64,000 bases of DNA from Betaproteobacteria bacterium (GCA_016867975.1 VGIC01000001.1:49227-113226); one strand, 5' to 3'; positions 17,702 through 27,812 are shown, numbered from the stretch's first letter. The notes: a model not told the origin generated them from the sequence alone. Numbers and translations: made by a program.

Positions 17702-17958
17702 GCTTGCTTAGAGTCTGTGTCTGGATTGAACGGTTCTAATTGGCCTCGTTCGCTGAGAATTCTGACCAGTTGCTCTGCCTCAGCAAGGGATTTTTGGCAA
17801 AATTTCAGCAAGGCGTTCCCGCGCTCATAGGCCTCCAGCGAGTCTTCTAGGGTCATCTGACCTGACTCCATTTTGGTCACAATCGTTTCCAGAGTAGAGA
17901 AGGCCTCTTCAAAGCTACTGGCAACTGGAGGTAACGCTTTTTTAGAGGAGGGTGACAT
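17698..17958 (-). CDS. xseB: Exodeoxyribonuclease VII small subunit
   Basis: The 86-residue protein from the ATG at 17958 has the XseB pattern SFEEAFSTLETIVTKMESG, then the LEDSLEAYERGNALLKFCQ helix. An upstream in-frame start at 18000 would add a 14-residue basic segment absent from the family and was not chosen. The small subunit assembles with XseA into exonuclease VII, which degrades single-stranded DNA. The gene starts the xseB-ispA-dxs operon, with the ATGA overlap to ispA. Confidence 0.92.
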   Translation of the reverse strand: MSPSSKKALPPVASSFEEAFSTLETIVTKMESGQMTLEDSLEAYERGNALLKFCQKSLAEAEQLVRILSERGQLEPFNPDTDSKQA

Positions 17959-18003
17959 GGCTGAAAATCTTGAGCGATCGATAAAGCAATATTTTACCAA
18001 ATC

Positions 18004-18690
18004 TTATGGTAAAACCTGTTGTAAAAAGTGTTGAATGTCATCAATCTCTTGTAGGCACAGTGCGTGTGCCATGTCGTATTCTCGCCAAATCACTGGGTAT
18101 TGATGACGGAGCAGCAGATTGCGAGCGCTTTGACTCATTTCCAGACTGATCACATCGTCATCAATGCCATGCGCCATCAGAATGGGCGTATGGGCATTCG
18201 CGGGGCTCGCTTCTAATGCCAGCTGACTCTGCAGGGGAAGGTAAGTGGATAACGCCAGTACGCCTGCCAGTGTTTGAGGAAAACGCAACGCAGTATGCAG
18301 TGCGATAGCTCCTCCTTGTGAAAATCCAGCCAGCACAATTCTGTTTGCTGCAACACCATGGTTGATTTCATGTTGAATCAATTGACTGATGTAATGTGCA
18401 CTGTCTTTGATGCCAGCTTCATCTTCCTTGGTGATTGGTCTCTCACCATAGATGTCATACCATGCGGGCATGATGTAGCCACCATTCAGTGTGACAGGCA
18501 TTTCCGGGGCGTGTGGCAGGACGAAGCGCGTATTCGAAAAGTGCGCAAGACGTAAGAGCTGCGTTACGACAGGCTCAAAATCGTACCCGTCTGCGCCAAG
18601 TCCATGTAGCCAAATGATGCTGGCATTGATTTTGCTGGGATCAGTGCTATGATTGGACAACACGAGGGGGTGTTTGTAGGTGACGCTCAT
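18004..18690 (-). CDS. Alpha/beta-hydrolase carboxylesterase
   Basis: This 228-residue protein belongs to the phospholipase/carboxylesterase group. It has IIWLHGLGADGYDFEP at the oxyanion region, the nucleophile elbow GFSQGGA (Ser), a catalytic Asp in MAHGIDDDVISLEM and a His near the end (YDMAHALCLQE). No signal peptide is present, so it is cytoplasmic. The family hydrolyses short-chain esters; the natural substrate here is unknown. It lies 46 bp upstream of the chosen xseB start on the same strand and could be transcribed with it. Confidence 0.88.
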   Translation of the reverse strand: MSVTYKHPLVLSNHSTDPSKINASIIWLHGLGADGYDFEPVVTQLLRLAHFSNTRFVLPHAPEMPVTLNGGYIMPAWYDIYGERPITKEDEAGIKDSAHYISQLIQHEINHGVAANRIVLAGFSQGGAIALHTALRFPQTLAGVLALSTYLPLQSQLALEASPANAHTPILMAHGIDDDVISLEMSQSARNLLLRHQYPVIWREYDMAHALCLQEIDDIQHFLQQVLP

Positions 18691-18851
18691 GGTGTTATGG
18701 GATTAATTAAGATGTTTGGAGGGTATTGGCGTTACAAACAATCGCAGTTATCAATGAGCAGAATGATAGCATTGAAGGCATGTGCGGTGCGCCGTGCCAA
18801 TTAAACACAATTTGTATACATTGGTTTTATTGAACCAAGAGAGTGAAATGA

Positions 18852-18878
18852 AAAGCGGGGGGGTGCCCCGCTTTTTTT
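18852..18878 (-). terminator. Intrinsic terminator downstream of the mxaD-like gene
   Basis: The perfect 9-bp stem AAAGCGGGG/CCCCGCTTT has a 5-nt loop. On the minus strand four T residues follow; on the plus strand seven T residues follow. The only gene reading into it is the mxaD-like gene on the minus strand. Confidence 0.75.
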
Positions 18879-18984
18879 ATTTTAAAACTATAATTTTTGT
18901 CACATGCTGCGAGTCGAACGTACTCATTTGAGTCACAGGGTAACTAGTAGAATTTCTACCACGGTTTATTTGAGGTTTAGCTGG

Positions 18985-19521
18985 TTACTTTGACGATTCA
19001 GCTGCTTTCTGCAAGCCGTCTAAACCTGAATCAAAGATGCCATTAATTACATTCAGTGCAGTTTCATCATCTTGCCCAGCGGGGATTGGCGGATTCAGTT
19101 TGTATAGACGATAGAAACGACCAACCCATTGCACGTTAGTTTCACCAGGTTTTGCACCTTTTGTGACCACCATAAATGAATTATAGTCGGTGAGTGGCAA
19201 TTGGCTGGATGTGATTTCATAGCGGATCTTCATGTCGTTGTCATCAGCGCCGCGTAATTTTTCCACAATGGTGCCGCCGTCTTTGAGTGTCAGTGTTCTG
19301 AAAGTGTCTTCACCTTTCTTCTCAAGTTTGGTGTTGGTGATGGCTGGATGCCATTTTTGCATATTGCCAAAATCTTTGATCAAAGCCCAAACTTTGGCTG
19401 GCTCAGCTTTGATGGTGATGGACTTGTCTACTTTAAGTGGGGATGGACCATGTGCTAAGGCGTTCAAAGAAGCCAAGCTGGTAGTGATGCTGAGTGCAAT
19501 TAAGGCTAGAATTTTTTTCAT
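18985..19521 (-). CDS. mxaD: MxaD-like periplasmic SRPBCC protein
   Basis: The 178-residue protein has a signal peptide (cleavage after NALA, near residue 23) and one START/SRPBCC domain. It resembles MxaD of methylotrophs: the AHGPSPLKVDKSITI start of the mature protein, VWALIKDFGNMQKWHPAI, LKDGGTIVEKLRG and VQWVGRFYR. MxaD is a periplasmic factor of methanol oxidation reported to influence the contact between methanol dehydrogenase and its cytochrome. Here it is 14 kb from xoxFJG and lies 183 bp downstream of a beta-propeller lipoprotein gene on the same strand. Assignment to MxaD rests on remembered family similarity, so the symbol is a proposal. Confidence 0.7.
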   Translation of the reverse strand: MKKILALIALSITTSLASLNALAHGPSPLKVDKSITIKAEPAKVWALIKDFGNMQKWHPAITNTKLEKKGEDTFRTLTLKDGGTIVEKLRGADDNDMKIRYEITSSQLPLTDYNSFMVVTKGAKPGETNVQWVGRFYRLYKLNPPIPAGQDDETALNVINGIFDSGLDGLQKAAESSK

Positions 19522-19704
19522 TCATTTTCTCCGTGACTCTCGAGATCGAGAGGGGTTGATTAAAAACAACAGCTCATTATAAATGAGATAGCGATTTTAT
19601 TAAATGGCATGTATCCCGCTGATTGCGTTAACGATGGCAACTGGGTTAGGTTGACAGAGTGTGGGGCGACTGCTTGAGGCTAAGTGTGCAGAATGATTGA
19701 GAAG

Positions 19705-20697
19705 TCAAGGTGGCGAGTTTGATGGCGGTTGGAGTATGAACTGTCCGAATGCACGGCTTTTATCTCCTGTCTTGATGGTGGTGATGACTTGGAAGGTTTT
19801 GGTGTTAATGACGCTGACGTTATTGCTCCCCCAGTTGGCTACGTATGCGCTATTGTTTGCGTGGTCAATGCTAATGCCTTCAGGCGTGTTCCCGACATTG
19901 ATCGTTTGGATGACTTTCTTTTGGGTGACGTCGACCACGCTGACGCTGTCGTCCTGTGTGTTGGTAACGAACAGCGTCTTGTCATCGGAGTTGAACGCAG
20001 CGCAGTAAGGGTGATAGCCTGTTTTTATTTTATCCTGTTGCAATGTGTTGATGTCGATCAGGCTGATGCTGTCTTCTTGAACGTTGACGCTGGCGATCAG
20101 TTTTCCGTGATGACTTAATGCTAGGCCAAAGGGATGTTTCCCGACCTTGATGCGCTGTTTGATTGTCATGGAGGCAATTTCAATTTCGGCAATCTCATCT
20201 GCATCGCGATTGGCAACATACAGCTTCTTGTTGTCAGGGCTGATGACCAAGCCGGCTGGCGCATTGCCTACTTTGATTTCGTGTATGGTGTTGTGGGTGG
20301 CGGTATCGATGGCCATAATTCGATTGTCGAACCAGTCAGCCACAAAGAGTATAGTTGAGTCAGGAGTCAAGGCAATGCCTACTGGGGAGCCATGGACTTT
20401 GATGAAGTCGATAATGGTGTGTTGCGTGCTGTCGATGATGGAGACGCCTTGCCCTTCGACATGGGTGATATAGGCGCGTTTTAGTTTTGCCGAAACAGCA
20501 ACCCCGACCGGTGCTTTTCCAGTTTGGATGGTATGGGTCACCTGGTGGTGTCGAGTGTCGATGACTGACACGGTATGATCACCTTGATTGGTAATATAGG
20601 CGTAACTGGGTTGTATGTCTCCGGAATGGACGCTACAAGCCGTGAAGGCTAAGAGTGTGAAGCTAATCAGAGGGGTTATGCGTTTGAATGGGTTCAT
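19705..20697 (-). CDS. YVTN beta-propeller lipoprotein
   Basis: The ATG at 20697 gives 330 residues with a lipoprotein signal ending in LLAFTAC. The mature part is about seven repeats of some 42 residues, each with the pattern AYITNQGDHTVSVID, TIKTGKAPVGVAVS and similar. This is the YVTN/NHL-type propeller found in many periplasmic proteins, including ones linked to PQQ-dependent alcohol catabolism. The role is probably scaffolding or binding rather than catalysis. A GTG 15 bp upstream is a possible alternative start but precedes the signal peptide awkwardly. The gene is upstream of the mxaD-like gene on the same strand, which suggests a joint periplasmic function. Confidence 0.8.
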   Translation of the reverse strand: MNPFKRITPLISFTLLAFTACSVHSGDIQPSYAYITNQGDHTVSVIDTRHHQVTHTIQTGKAPVGVAVSAKLKRAYITHVEGQGVSIIDSTQHTIIDFIKVHGSPVGIALTPDSTILFVADWFDNRIMAIDTATHNTIHEIKVGNAPAGLVISPDNKKLYVANRDADEIAEIEIASMTIKQRIKVGKHPFGLALSHHGKLIASVNVQEDSISLIDINTLQQDKIKTGYHPYCAAFNSDDKTLFVTNTQDDSVSVVDVTQKKVIQTINVGNTPEGISIDHANNSAYVANWGSNNVSVINTKTFQVITTIKTGDKSRAFGQFILQPPSNSPP

Positions 20698-20814
20698 GTT
20701 TTTTTGGTGCACTTGGGGTTAATTAGCCGTAAATGCAAATGGTTGCTTTCAATAATGCGGGAAATATGAAAAAATTGCACTCATATTTTATAACAGTATT
20801 TTTAGGCTTTAATT

Positions 20815-21300
20815 ATGTTAGATCGTGACGGGTATCGCCCGAACGTTGGCATTATTTTATGTAATGCGAACAATCAGGTGTTTTGGGGGAAGCGTATCCG
20901 TGAGCATGCATGGCAGTTTCCGCAGGGGGGTATCAATTACGGGGAAAGCCCAGAGCAGGCCATGTACCGAGAACTGATGGAAGAAGTCGGTCTTAAGCCG
21001 GAACACGTTAAGATTTTGGGAAGAACCAAAGACTGGTTGCGCTATGAGGTTCCAACCAGTTGGATTAAGCGTGAATGGCGCGGTAGTTATAAAGGACAAA
21101 AGCAAATCTGGTATTTGCTGCGTATGTTGGGGCGGGATTGCGATGTTTCTTTAAGGGCAACCAGTCACCCCGAGTTTGACGCGTGGCGCTGGAGTGATTA
21201 TTGGGTACCGCTGGACGAAGTCATTGAATTCAAACGTGGTGTCTATGAGTCGGCGCTCAATGAGTTGGCTGCGCACCTGCATCACAAGTCAGCCAAGTAG
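20815..21300 (+). CDS. rppH: RNA pyrophosphohydrolase (Nudix)
   Basis: This 161-residue protein starts [15 protein letters not shown], as RppH does. It carries a complete Nudix box from G38 to L60 ([20 protein letters not shown], followed by VGL) with E44, R52, E53, E56 and E57 in place. RppH removes pyrophosphate from 5' triphosphate RNA ends and starts mRNA decay. It stands alone on the plus strand between convergent psd and the divergent propeller gene. Confidence 0.94.
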   Translation: MLDRDGYRPNVGIILCNANNQVFWGKRIREHAWQFPQGGINYGESPEQAMYRELMEEVGLKPEHVKILGRTKDWLRYEVPTSWIKREWRGSYKGQKQIWYLLRMLGRDCDVSLRATSHPEFDAWRWSDYWVPLDEVIEFKRGVYESALNELAAHLHHKSAK

Positions 21301-21329
21301 TTTTTCTGTAGGTGCGTTCGCTCCTGTAG

Positions 21330-22184
21330 TCAGTTCCCCATCATTTCCCCCAGTTTCACCGGGCGCAAAGCTTGCCACTCGGCATTGAATGCGATTGCAT
21401 CTTTTGCAAACAGCATGACCACCGTTGAACCAAGTAGGAATCGCCCCATTTCTTCCCCTTGCTTCAATGTGATGCACGGGTTCTCATAACGCCATGTTTT
21501 TATATCTGCAAGGCGTGGTGGATTGACAATGCCTTGAGGGGCGTTGTGCCAAACAGTCGCCATACTGCCCACAATGGTCGCACCGACCAGTACCATGACA
21601 AAATGGCCGTGTTGAACTGAGCTGAACTCACATACTACGCGTTCATTGCGGGCGAACAGACTGGGCACGCCTTGTGCGGTTGCAGGGTTAACCGAGAAAA
21701 GGTCCCCTGGCACATAGGTCATGCTTAGTAATTTGCCATCGCAAGGCATGTGAATGCGGTGGTAATCTTTAGGGCTCAGGTAGATGCAAGCGAAAGAGCC
21801 GTTCTCATAACGTTTTGCAGTAAGCGCATCACCGCCTATCAGTGCTTGTGTGCTGTAATGATGGCCCTTTGCCTGAAATATTTGATCTTGCTTAATGTCA
21901 CCAAATTGGCTGATGGCGCCATCCACCGGGCAAATGAAATCAGCTTGGGCTAAGGGGCGTGCGTCAGTCTTGAGCGGGCGGGTAAAGAACTCATTAAACG
22001 TTTTATAGGCACGGATGTCCGGATTATCGGCTTCTGCCATGTTGACTTGGTAGCTTTTGACAAACCAGCGAATCACTGAGGTTGTGGCTTTGCCACCTTC
22101 CAAGTGCGCCAGCTTTCCGGCAATCGCGGTGATAGCTTGTTTGGGTAGCAGGTACTGACTAAGGACAATGAGCTTGTTTTTCAT
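21330..22184 (-). CDS. psd: Phosphatidylserine decarboxylase proenzyme
   Basis: The 284-residue protein from the ATG at 22184 fits the family length. A longer frame would add 20 unrelated residues that run into the ilvC terminator. The self-cleavage motif LGST is at 251-254, so Ser253 becomes the pyruvoyl group. D88 (CPVDGA) and H145 (YHRIHMP) are the other catalytic residues. The enzyme makes phosphatidylethanolamine at the inner membrane. It converges with rppH (30 bp apart). Confidence 0.94.
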   Translation of the reverse strand: MKNKLIVLSQYLLPKQAITAIAGKLAHLEGGKATTSVIRWFVKSYQVNMAEADNPDIRAYKTFNEFFTRPLKTDARPLAQADFICPVDGAISQFGDIKQDQIFQAKGHHYSTQALIGGDALTAKRYENGSFACIYLSPKDYHRIHMPCDGKLLSMTYVPGDLFSVNPATAQGVPSLFARNERVVCEFSSVQHGHFVMVLVGATIVGSMATVWHNAPQGIVNPPRLADIKTWRYENPCITLKQGEEMGRFLLGSTVVMLFAKDAIAFNAEWQALRPVKLGEMMGN

Positions 22185-22227
22185 GAAGGGACTTTGTTGA
22201 TAGGTGTAGTGAGATTGTACAAATAGA

Positions 22228-22256
22228 AAAGGGCAAAACGTCATATTTTGCCCTTT
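22228..22256 (-). terminator. Intrinsic terminator after ilvC
   Basis: The perfect 11-bp stem AAAGGGCAAAA/TTTTGCCCTTT has a 7-nt loop and a T-rich tail on the minus strand. It separates the ilvIHC operon from psd. Confidence 0.85.
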
Positions 22257-22300
22257 AAATATTAAGACACATTCAATTCAATGTCTTGGATTAAAACATC

Positions 22301-23356
<1,056 letters not shown>

Positions 23357-23398
23357 CTAAAAACTAAATGAATACACTTTGTTAATGCCGATATTGTG

Positions 23399-23890
23399 CT
23401 AAACCTTCAGGATTCTGTCACCACGTCCGATGCCTGATGCCCCCGTACGAACAGTCTCAAGAATGGCCGTTTGGCCCAATCCTTCTAGGAACGCGTCCAG
23501 CTTGTGGCCGGAACCTGTTAGCTCGATGGTGAATGTGCCATCGGCGACATCAATGATGCGTCCACGGAAGATGTCGCACATTCGCTTCATTTCTTCCCTG
23601 AATGCGCCCGTGGCTTTGACTTTGACCAGCATGAGTTCGCGCTCAATGTACTTGCCGTCATTCAAATCAAGCACCTTGACCACATCAATCAGCTTGTTGA
23701 GTTGTTTGATGATTTGTTCGATCACGCTATCTGAGCCAGAAGTGACGATGGTCATGCGCGACAGGGTCGGGTCTTCGGTGGGGGCTACCGTCAATGATTC
23801 GATGTTATAGCCACGCGCTGAGAATAAGCCTGCGACACGAGAAAGTGCGCCTGCTTCGTTTTCCATCAACAAAGAAATAATGTGACGCAT
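23399..23890 (-). CDS. ilvH: Acetolactate synthase small (regulatory) subunit
   Basis: This 163-residue protein has an N-terminal ACT domain (MRHIISLLMENEAGALSRVA, then LFSARGYNIESL) and the ALS small-subunit C-terminal domain ending GRGDRILKV. It binds valine and confers feedback inhibition on the catalytic subunit. Its ATG directly abuts the ilvI stop codon, with no intervening base, so translation is coupled. Confidence 0.96.
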   Translation of the reverse strand: MRHIISLLMENEAGALSRVAGLFSARGYNIESLTVAPTEDPTLSRMTIVTSGSDSVIEQIIKQLNKLIDVVKVLDLNDGKYIERELMLVKVKATGAFREEMKRMCDIFRGRIIDVADGTFTIELTGSGHKLDAFLEGLGQTAILETVRTGASGIGRGDRILKV

Positions 23891-25630
23891 TTATAGGTCC
23901 TCCGCATCGATGTTCTGGGATAGGATCATTTCAGATAAACCTTTTCCAGCTTCAATCATTGGGAAAACATTTTCTTTTTGGTCGGTGATAAAGTTCATGA
24001 ATACCAAGCGGTCTTTCATGGCGAAGGCATCGCTAAGGGCACCCTCTACATCGGCTGGTTTCTCAATGTTCATGCCGACGTGACCGTAAGATTCGGCTAG
24101 TTTTACAAAGTCTGGAAGGCTGTCCATATAGGACTCTGAATAGCGATTCTCGTAAAAGAACTCTTGCCACTGACGCACCATGCCCAGATAGCGATTATTC
24201 AATAAGATGATTTTAATCGGCAAGTGGTATTGCTTACAGGTTGAAAGCTCCTGGATGTTCATCTGGATGCTACCTTCACCCGTGACACAGGCAACTTGAG
24301 CGCTGGGGTCAGCAAACTGGCACCCCATGGCGTATGGCAAGCCAACGCCCATGGTGCCCAAGCCGCCGGAGTTGATCCAGCGGCGAGGCTTATCGAATTT
24401 GTAATACTGTGCTGCCCACATCTGGTGTTGACCGACGTCAGAAGTGACATAGGCTTCACCTTTAGTGACTTCCCACAATTTTTCAATCACGTACTGTGGC
24501 TTAATGAGGCTACTGCTTTTGTCGTAACTCAGGCAGAGTTTTCCGCGCCATGCGTCGATTTGTGCCCACCAAGCCTTTAATGCTGCTGATGGTTGCGGTG
24601 GTTCCGCAGCAACGAGTTCGTTCATTTCCGCCAAAACGGACTTAACTTCGCCCACGATAGGTACATGGACTTTTACACGTTTGGAAATCGATGATGGGTC
24701 GATATCCACATGAATGATGGTGCGATCTTTGCTGTAAAAATGATTGGGATTGCCGATTACCCGATCATCAAAGCGGGCACCTACGGCCAATAGCACGTCA
24801 CATTCCTGCATGGCCATGTTGGCCTCATAGGTGCCATGCATGCCCAGCATTCCGACGAATTGCTTGTCAGTAGACGGGTAACCACCCAAGCCCATGAGGG
24901 TGTTGGTAACGGGGACGCCTAATGCCTTCACCAGTTTAACCATCGCCTCAGACGCGTCGCCCAGTACCACGCCTCCTCCGGTATAGACCATGGGGCGTTT
25001 TGCTTCCATCAGTAGTTTGATGGCTTTTTTGATTTGGCCGCTGTGTCCTTTGGTGACAGGGTTGTATGAGCGCATTTCAACCGTGTCGGGATAGATGAAC
25101 TCAGTCTTGTGTGCAGTGATGTCTTTGGGAATATCTACAACTACTGGACCAGGACGCCCTGTTTTAGCGATATGAAATGCCTTTTTTATGGTGGAGGCAA
25201 TGTCTTTGACATCTTTCACTAGGAAGTTATGTTTTACGCACGGGCGTGTTATGCCCACCATGTCTACCTCTTGGAAGGCGTCTAACCCAATGGCTGGCAC
25301 AGGCACTTGCCCACTGATCACGACAAGCGGGATTGAGTCCATATAGGCCGTGGCGATGCCAGTAATGGCATTGGTCGCTCCAGGTCCGGAGGTGACCAAG
25401 GCAACCCCTACCTCACCCGTGGCGCGTGCAAAAGCATCGGCTGCATGTACGGCGGCTTGTTCGTGACGGACGAGGATGTGTTTGAAGTGATCCTGCTTGT
25501 AGATCGCATCATAGATGTGTAAAACAGCACCGCCTGGATAGCCGAATACGTATTGAACGTTTTCTTGATCCAAGCAACGGATCACGATTTCTGCGCCCGT
25601 GATTTGATGTGGATGAGCTGAGTCTGCCAT
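23891..25630 (-). CDS. ilvI: Acetolactate synthase large subunit
   Basis: This 579-residue ThDP enzyme has three domains. The catalytic Glu lies in LVRHEQAAVHAADAFARATG, the FAD/central domain in GGYPSTDKQFVGMLGMHG, and the ThDP motif in VTGEGSIQMNIQELSTC with NNRYLGMVRQWQ. It condenses two pyruvates, or pyruvate with 2-oxobutyrate, at the start of branched-chain amino-acid synthesis. It is the first gene of ilvIHC. The 171 bp upstream show no recognisable leader-peptide attenuator. Confidence 0.97.
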   Translation of the reverse strand: MADSAHPHQITGAEIVIRCLDQENVQYVFGYPGGAVLHIYDAIYKQDHFKHILVRHEQAAVHAADAFARATGEVGVALVTSGPGATNAITGIATAYMDSIPLVVISGQVPVPAIGLDAFQEVDMVGITRPCVKHNFLVKDVKDIASTIKKAFHIAKTGRPGPVVVDIPKDITAHKTEFIYPDTVEMRSYNPVTKGHSGQIKKAIKLLMEAKRPMVYTGGGVVLGDASEAMVKLVKALGVPVTNTLMGLGGYPSTDKQFVGMLGMHGTYEANMAMQECDVLLAVGARFDDRVIGNPNHFYSKDRTIIHVDIDPSSISKRVKVHVPIVGEVKSVLAEMNELVAAEPPQPSAALKAWWAQIDAWRGKLCLSYDKSSSLIKPQYVIEKLWEVTKGEAYVTSDVGQHQMWAAQYYKFDKPRRWINSGGLGTMGVGLPYAMGCQFADPSAQVACVTGEGSIQMNIQELSTCKQYHLPIKIILLNNRYLGMVRQWQEFFYENRYSESYMDSLPDFVKLAESYGHVGMNIEKPADVEGALSDAFAMKDRLVFMNFITDQKENVFPMIEAGKGLSEMILSQNIDAEDL

Positions 25631-25801
25631 AAATCTTTTTTGATTATTTTGATGGGTTATTTGGTAACCCGACAGGATAATGGTTTGAGCTTGTCAGGTC
25701 AAGAAAAAAGGGTTAAAAAATGAATGGGTTAAGGGACTGTCATGTAGGCAGCCACTCGACGGTGAGGGGTGTTGGGGGCTTCAGAAAAATGACAAGCTAT
25801 T

Positions 25802-26707
25802 TCATATTAAAATGGGTAGAGTTTTTTCCGGATACGGTTGCATTTGCATCGACAAGTCAATCGCTTGGATATTTTTAGTAATTGCGCCAACCGAGATTCG
25901 GTCTACACCAGTGAGCGCAATTTCTCGTACGTTTTCAAGTGAAATGCCTCCAGAAGCCTCAAGAATCGCTGGGATGTGCCTCTCACGGTTGAGCTTAACG
26001 GCGGTGCATAATAGTTCGGTGGAGAAGTTGTCTAATAGGATGTTCGTCGCGCCAGCATTGAGTGCCTGATCAAGTTCATCCAGATTTTCGACCTCTATCT
26101 GGACGCTTTTGTCGGCGTTCAGTGTGAATGCTTGCTGCATCACTGCTACAATACTCCCAGCGGCTGCAATATGGTTTTCTTTGATAAGGATGCCGTCATA
26201 TAAAGCCAATCGCTGATTTTCTCCACCTCCGACACTGACAGCATATTTTTGCGCGAGCCTTGCTTGCGGGATAGTTTTTCGAGTGTCGAGAATCTTAGCT
26301 TGCGTGCCGGCGATCGCATCCACGTATTTTCGAGTGGCTGTCGCAGTGGCTGAAAGCGTCTGCAAGAAGTTGAGTGCACAGCGCTCAGCAGTCAGCAAGG
26401 CGCGTGCCATTCCGTCGATTTCGCAGAGCACCTGATTGGCTTCTACGCGACTTCCTTCTGAAGTATGCCAAGTGATGATGGTGTCAGGGTCGACTGACTT
26501 GAAGCATGCGTTTACCCAGTCGATTCCACATATGATCGCAGTTTCTCTGGCAAGGATAACCGCATGAGCCCTTTGGTCAGCGGGCAGCAGTTGTGCAGTT
26601 AAGTCTCCGCTGCCAATGTCTTCATCCAGCGCAGCACGCACCTGATCTTGTACATAGGCATCGAAGCCGTGTGACCCTTTCGGGTAGAGTTGTGAAAATT
26701 GCGTCAT
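25802..26707 (-). CDS. nadC: Nicotinate-nucleotide pyrophosphorylase (quinolinate PRTase)
   Basis: The 301-residue protein shows the family segments LDEDIGSGDLTAQLL, LTAERCALNFLQTLSATAT, DTRKTIPQARLAQKYAV and the C-terminal glycine-rich IPAILEASGGISLENV. It converts quinolinate and PRPP to nicotinate mononucleotide in de novo NAD synthesis. It is a monocistronic gene divergent from the GST gene; the two chosen starts are about 80 bp apart. Confidence 0.95.
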   Translation of the reverse strand: MTQFSQLYPKGSHGFDAYVQDQVRAALDEDIGSGDLTAQLLPADQRAHAVILARETAIICGIDWVNACFKSVDPDTIITWHTSEGSRVEANQVLCEIDGMARALLTAERCALNFLQTLSATATATRKYVDAIAGTQAKILDTRKTIPQARLAQKYAVSVGGGENQRLALYDGILIKENHIAAAGSIVAVMQQAFTLNADKSVQIEVENLDELDQALNAGATNILLDNFSTELLCTAVKLNRERHIPAILEASGGISLENVREIALTGVDRISVGAITKNIQAIDLSMQMQPYPEKTLPILI

Positions 26708-26788
26708 TGTGACCAGAAGTTAATGAGTGGATTCGATTATAATGCTATCAAACAATTGATCAGACGTAACGATAAAACACGAATTACT

Positions 26789-27403
26789 ATGAAGCTTTTA
26801 TACACGACAAATAGCCCATACGCACGTAAGGTGCGTATTGTGGCGGCAGAGAAGCATATTGAGGTTGAGCTGCAGGAAGTGGTGCTGTCAGACCCTGACT
26901 GTCCAGTCAAACACTACAATCCCTTAGGTAAAGTGCCGGTGTTGATTCTGTCGGATGAGGAGTCCTTGTATGACTCACGCGTGATTACCGAATATTTGGA
27001 CAACCGCACACCACAGGCGCATCTGATTCCCAAAGACAATGGCTCGAAATCAGCAGTCCGACGTTGGGAGGCGCTTGCCGACGGTGTTTGTGATGCGGCA
27101 GTGGCCGTGATGCTTGAGCAGCGAAAGCCCTTAGAAAAGCAGGATGAAGCAACGATTGGCAGGCAAATGGACAAGGTGCTACGTGGATTGAGCGTGCTGA
27201 ACAACGACCTTGACACTCATAAGTGGTGCGTCGCTAATACTTTTAGCTTGGCCGATATCGCTGTGGGTTGTGTACTTGGCTATATCAAACTAAGGTTTAG
27301 CCAAGTAATTGACTTGGCTAAGGATTATCCGAATCTTGAACGCATCAATAAGGCGTTGCAGGCGCGCAAATCATTCAAGGAAAGTGCACCTGTTTCGAAT
27401 TAG
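26789..27403 (+). CDS. Glutathione S-transferase family protein
   Basis: The ATG at 26789 gives 204 residues beginning directly with the thioredoxin-like fold (MKLLYTTNSPYARKVRIVAA). A longer frame reaching to 26699 would overlap nadC and was rejected. The Ser-Pro pair near residues 9-10 is where the catalytic Ser sits in this subgroup. NPLGKVPVLILSDEESLYDS contains the cis-Pro and the glutathione-binding Glu/Asp-Ser. The C-terminal helical domain ends near residue 195. It resembles YibF-like GSTs of unknown substrate. Confidence 0.88.
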   Translation: MKLLYTTNSPYARKVRIVAAEKHIEVELQEVVLSDPDCPVKHYNPLGKVPVLILSDEESLYDSRVITEYLDNRTPQAHLIPKDNGSKSAVRRWEALADGVCDAAVAVMLEQRKPLEKQDEATIGRQMDKVLRGLSVLNNDLDTHKWCVANTFSLADIAVGCVLGYIKLRFSQVIDLAKDYPNLERINKALQARKSFKESAPVSN

Positions 27404-27486
27404 TCGGCCGATGAGTTCACTTGCCTGGCTTTGCCAGAAGATTTTCCATTAGAAACTCTCAAAGCGTAAAGATTGGGGTAAATACA

Positions 27487-27610
27487 ATGGGCAAATCGAA
27501 GGGTTTTGATTTACATCTATTAAATCTTCTGCACATCTTGCAGTTGTACCCGCAACAAAATGCTCTATTAACTTCACTTGCTTTTCAGAATTTAATCTAC
27601 TCATCTTCAT
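27487..27610 (-). pseudogene. IS1595-family transposase, N-terminal remnant
   Basis: On the minus strand, starting at ATG 27608-27610, the translation MKMSRLNSEKQVKLIEHFVA, then GTTARCAEDLIDVN, matches the helix-turn-helix start of IS1595/IS1016-type transposases. It diverges after about residue 34, and the catalytic domain is absent. A perfect inverted repeat lies immediately before the start. Only about 40 codons remain, so the gene is dead. Confidence 0.7.
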
Positions 27611-27611
27611 G

Positions 27612-27648
27612 CCGTCCTAGATAACACTTTATGCGTTATCTAGGACGG
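27612..27648. repeat. 14-bp perfect inverted repeat at the IS1595 remnant
   Basis: CCGTCCTAGATAAC and its exact complement GTTATCTAGGACGG are separated by 9 nt, directly upstream of the transposase remnant. It may be part of the old element or a transcription barrier; no T-run follows. Confidence 0.7.
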
Positions 27649-27701
27649 TCCCAAAGTGACTATTGTTCTCAGACCGTGCCAGTTAAATTGCTGGACACTA
27701 C

Positions 27702-27757
27702 TGATAAAAAGTATGTTTTTAGGTTTATCCCCCTTGCTTAATCTAAACTTTTTATCA
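27702..27757. repeat. 11-bp perfect inverted repeat upstream of bcp
   Basis: TGATAAAAAGT (27702-27712) and ACTTTTTATCA (27747-27757) are exact complements with a 34-nt spacer, 83 bp before bcp. It could be a regulator dyad or an old element end. Confidence 0.55.
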
Positions 27758-27778
27758 ACAATGACACAATGGAATGCG

Positions 27779-27812
27779 CTGACATGGTCCCAGCATCAAA
27801 GAGACATGTCAG
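27779..27812. promoter_or_regulatory. Candidate operator dyad upstream of bcp
   Basis: CTGACATG and CATGTCAG flank an 18-nt spacer and end 28 bp before the bcp ATG. The position suits an operator, but no known regulator consensus was recognised. Confidence 0.35.

Noticed and set aside
19697..20473. Plus-strand frames opposite the beta-propeller gene
   Set aside because: They are mirror frames created by the periodic propeller repeats; the minus strand has the lipoprotein signal and YVTN pattern.
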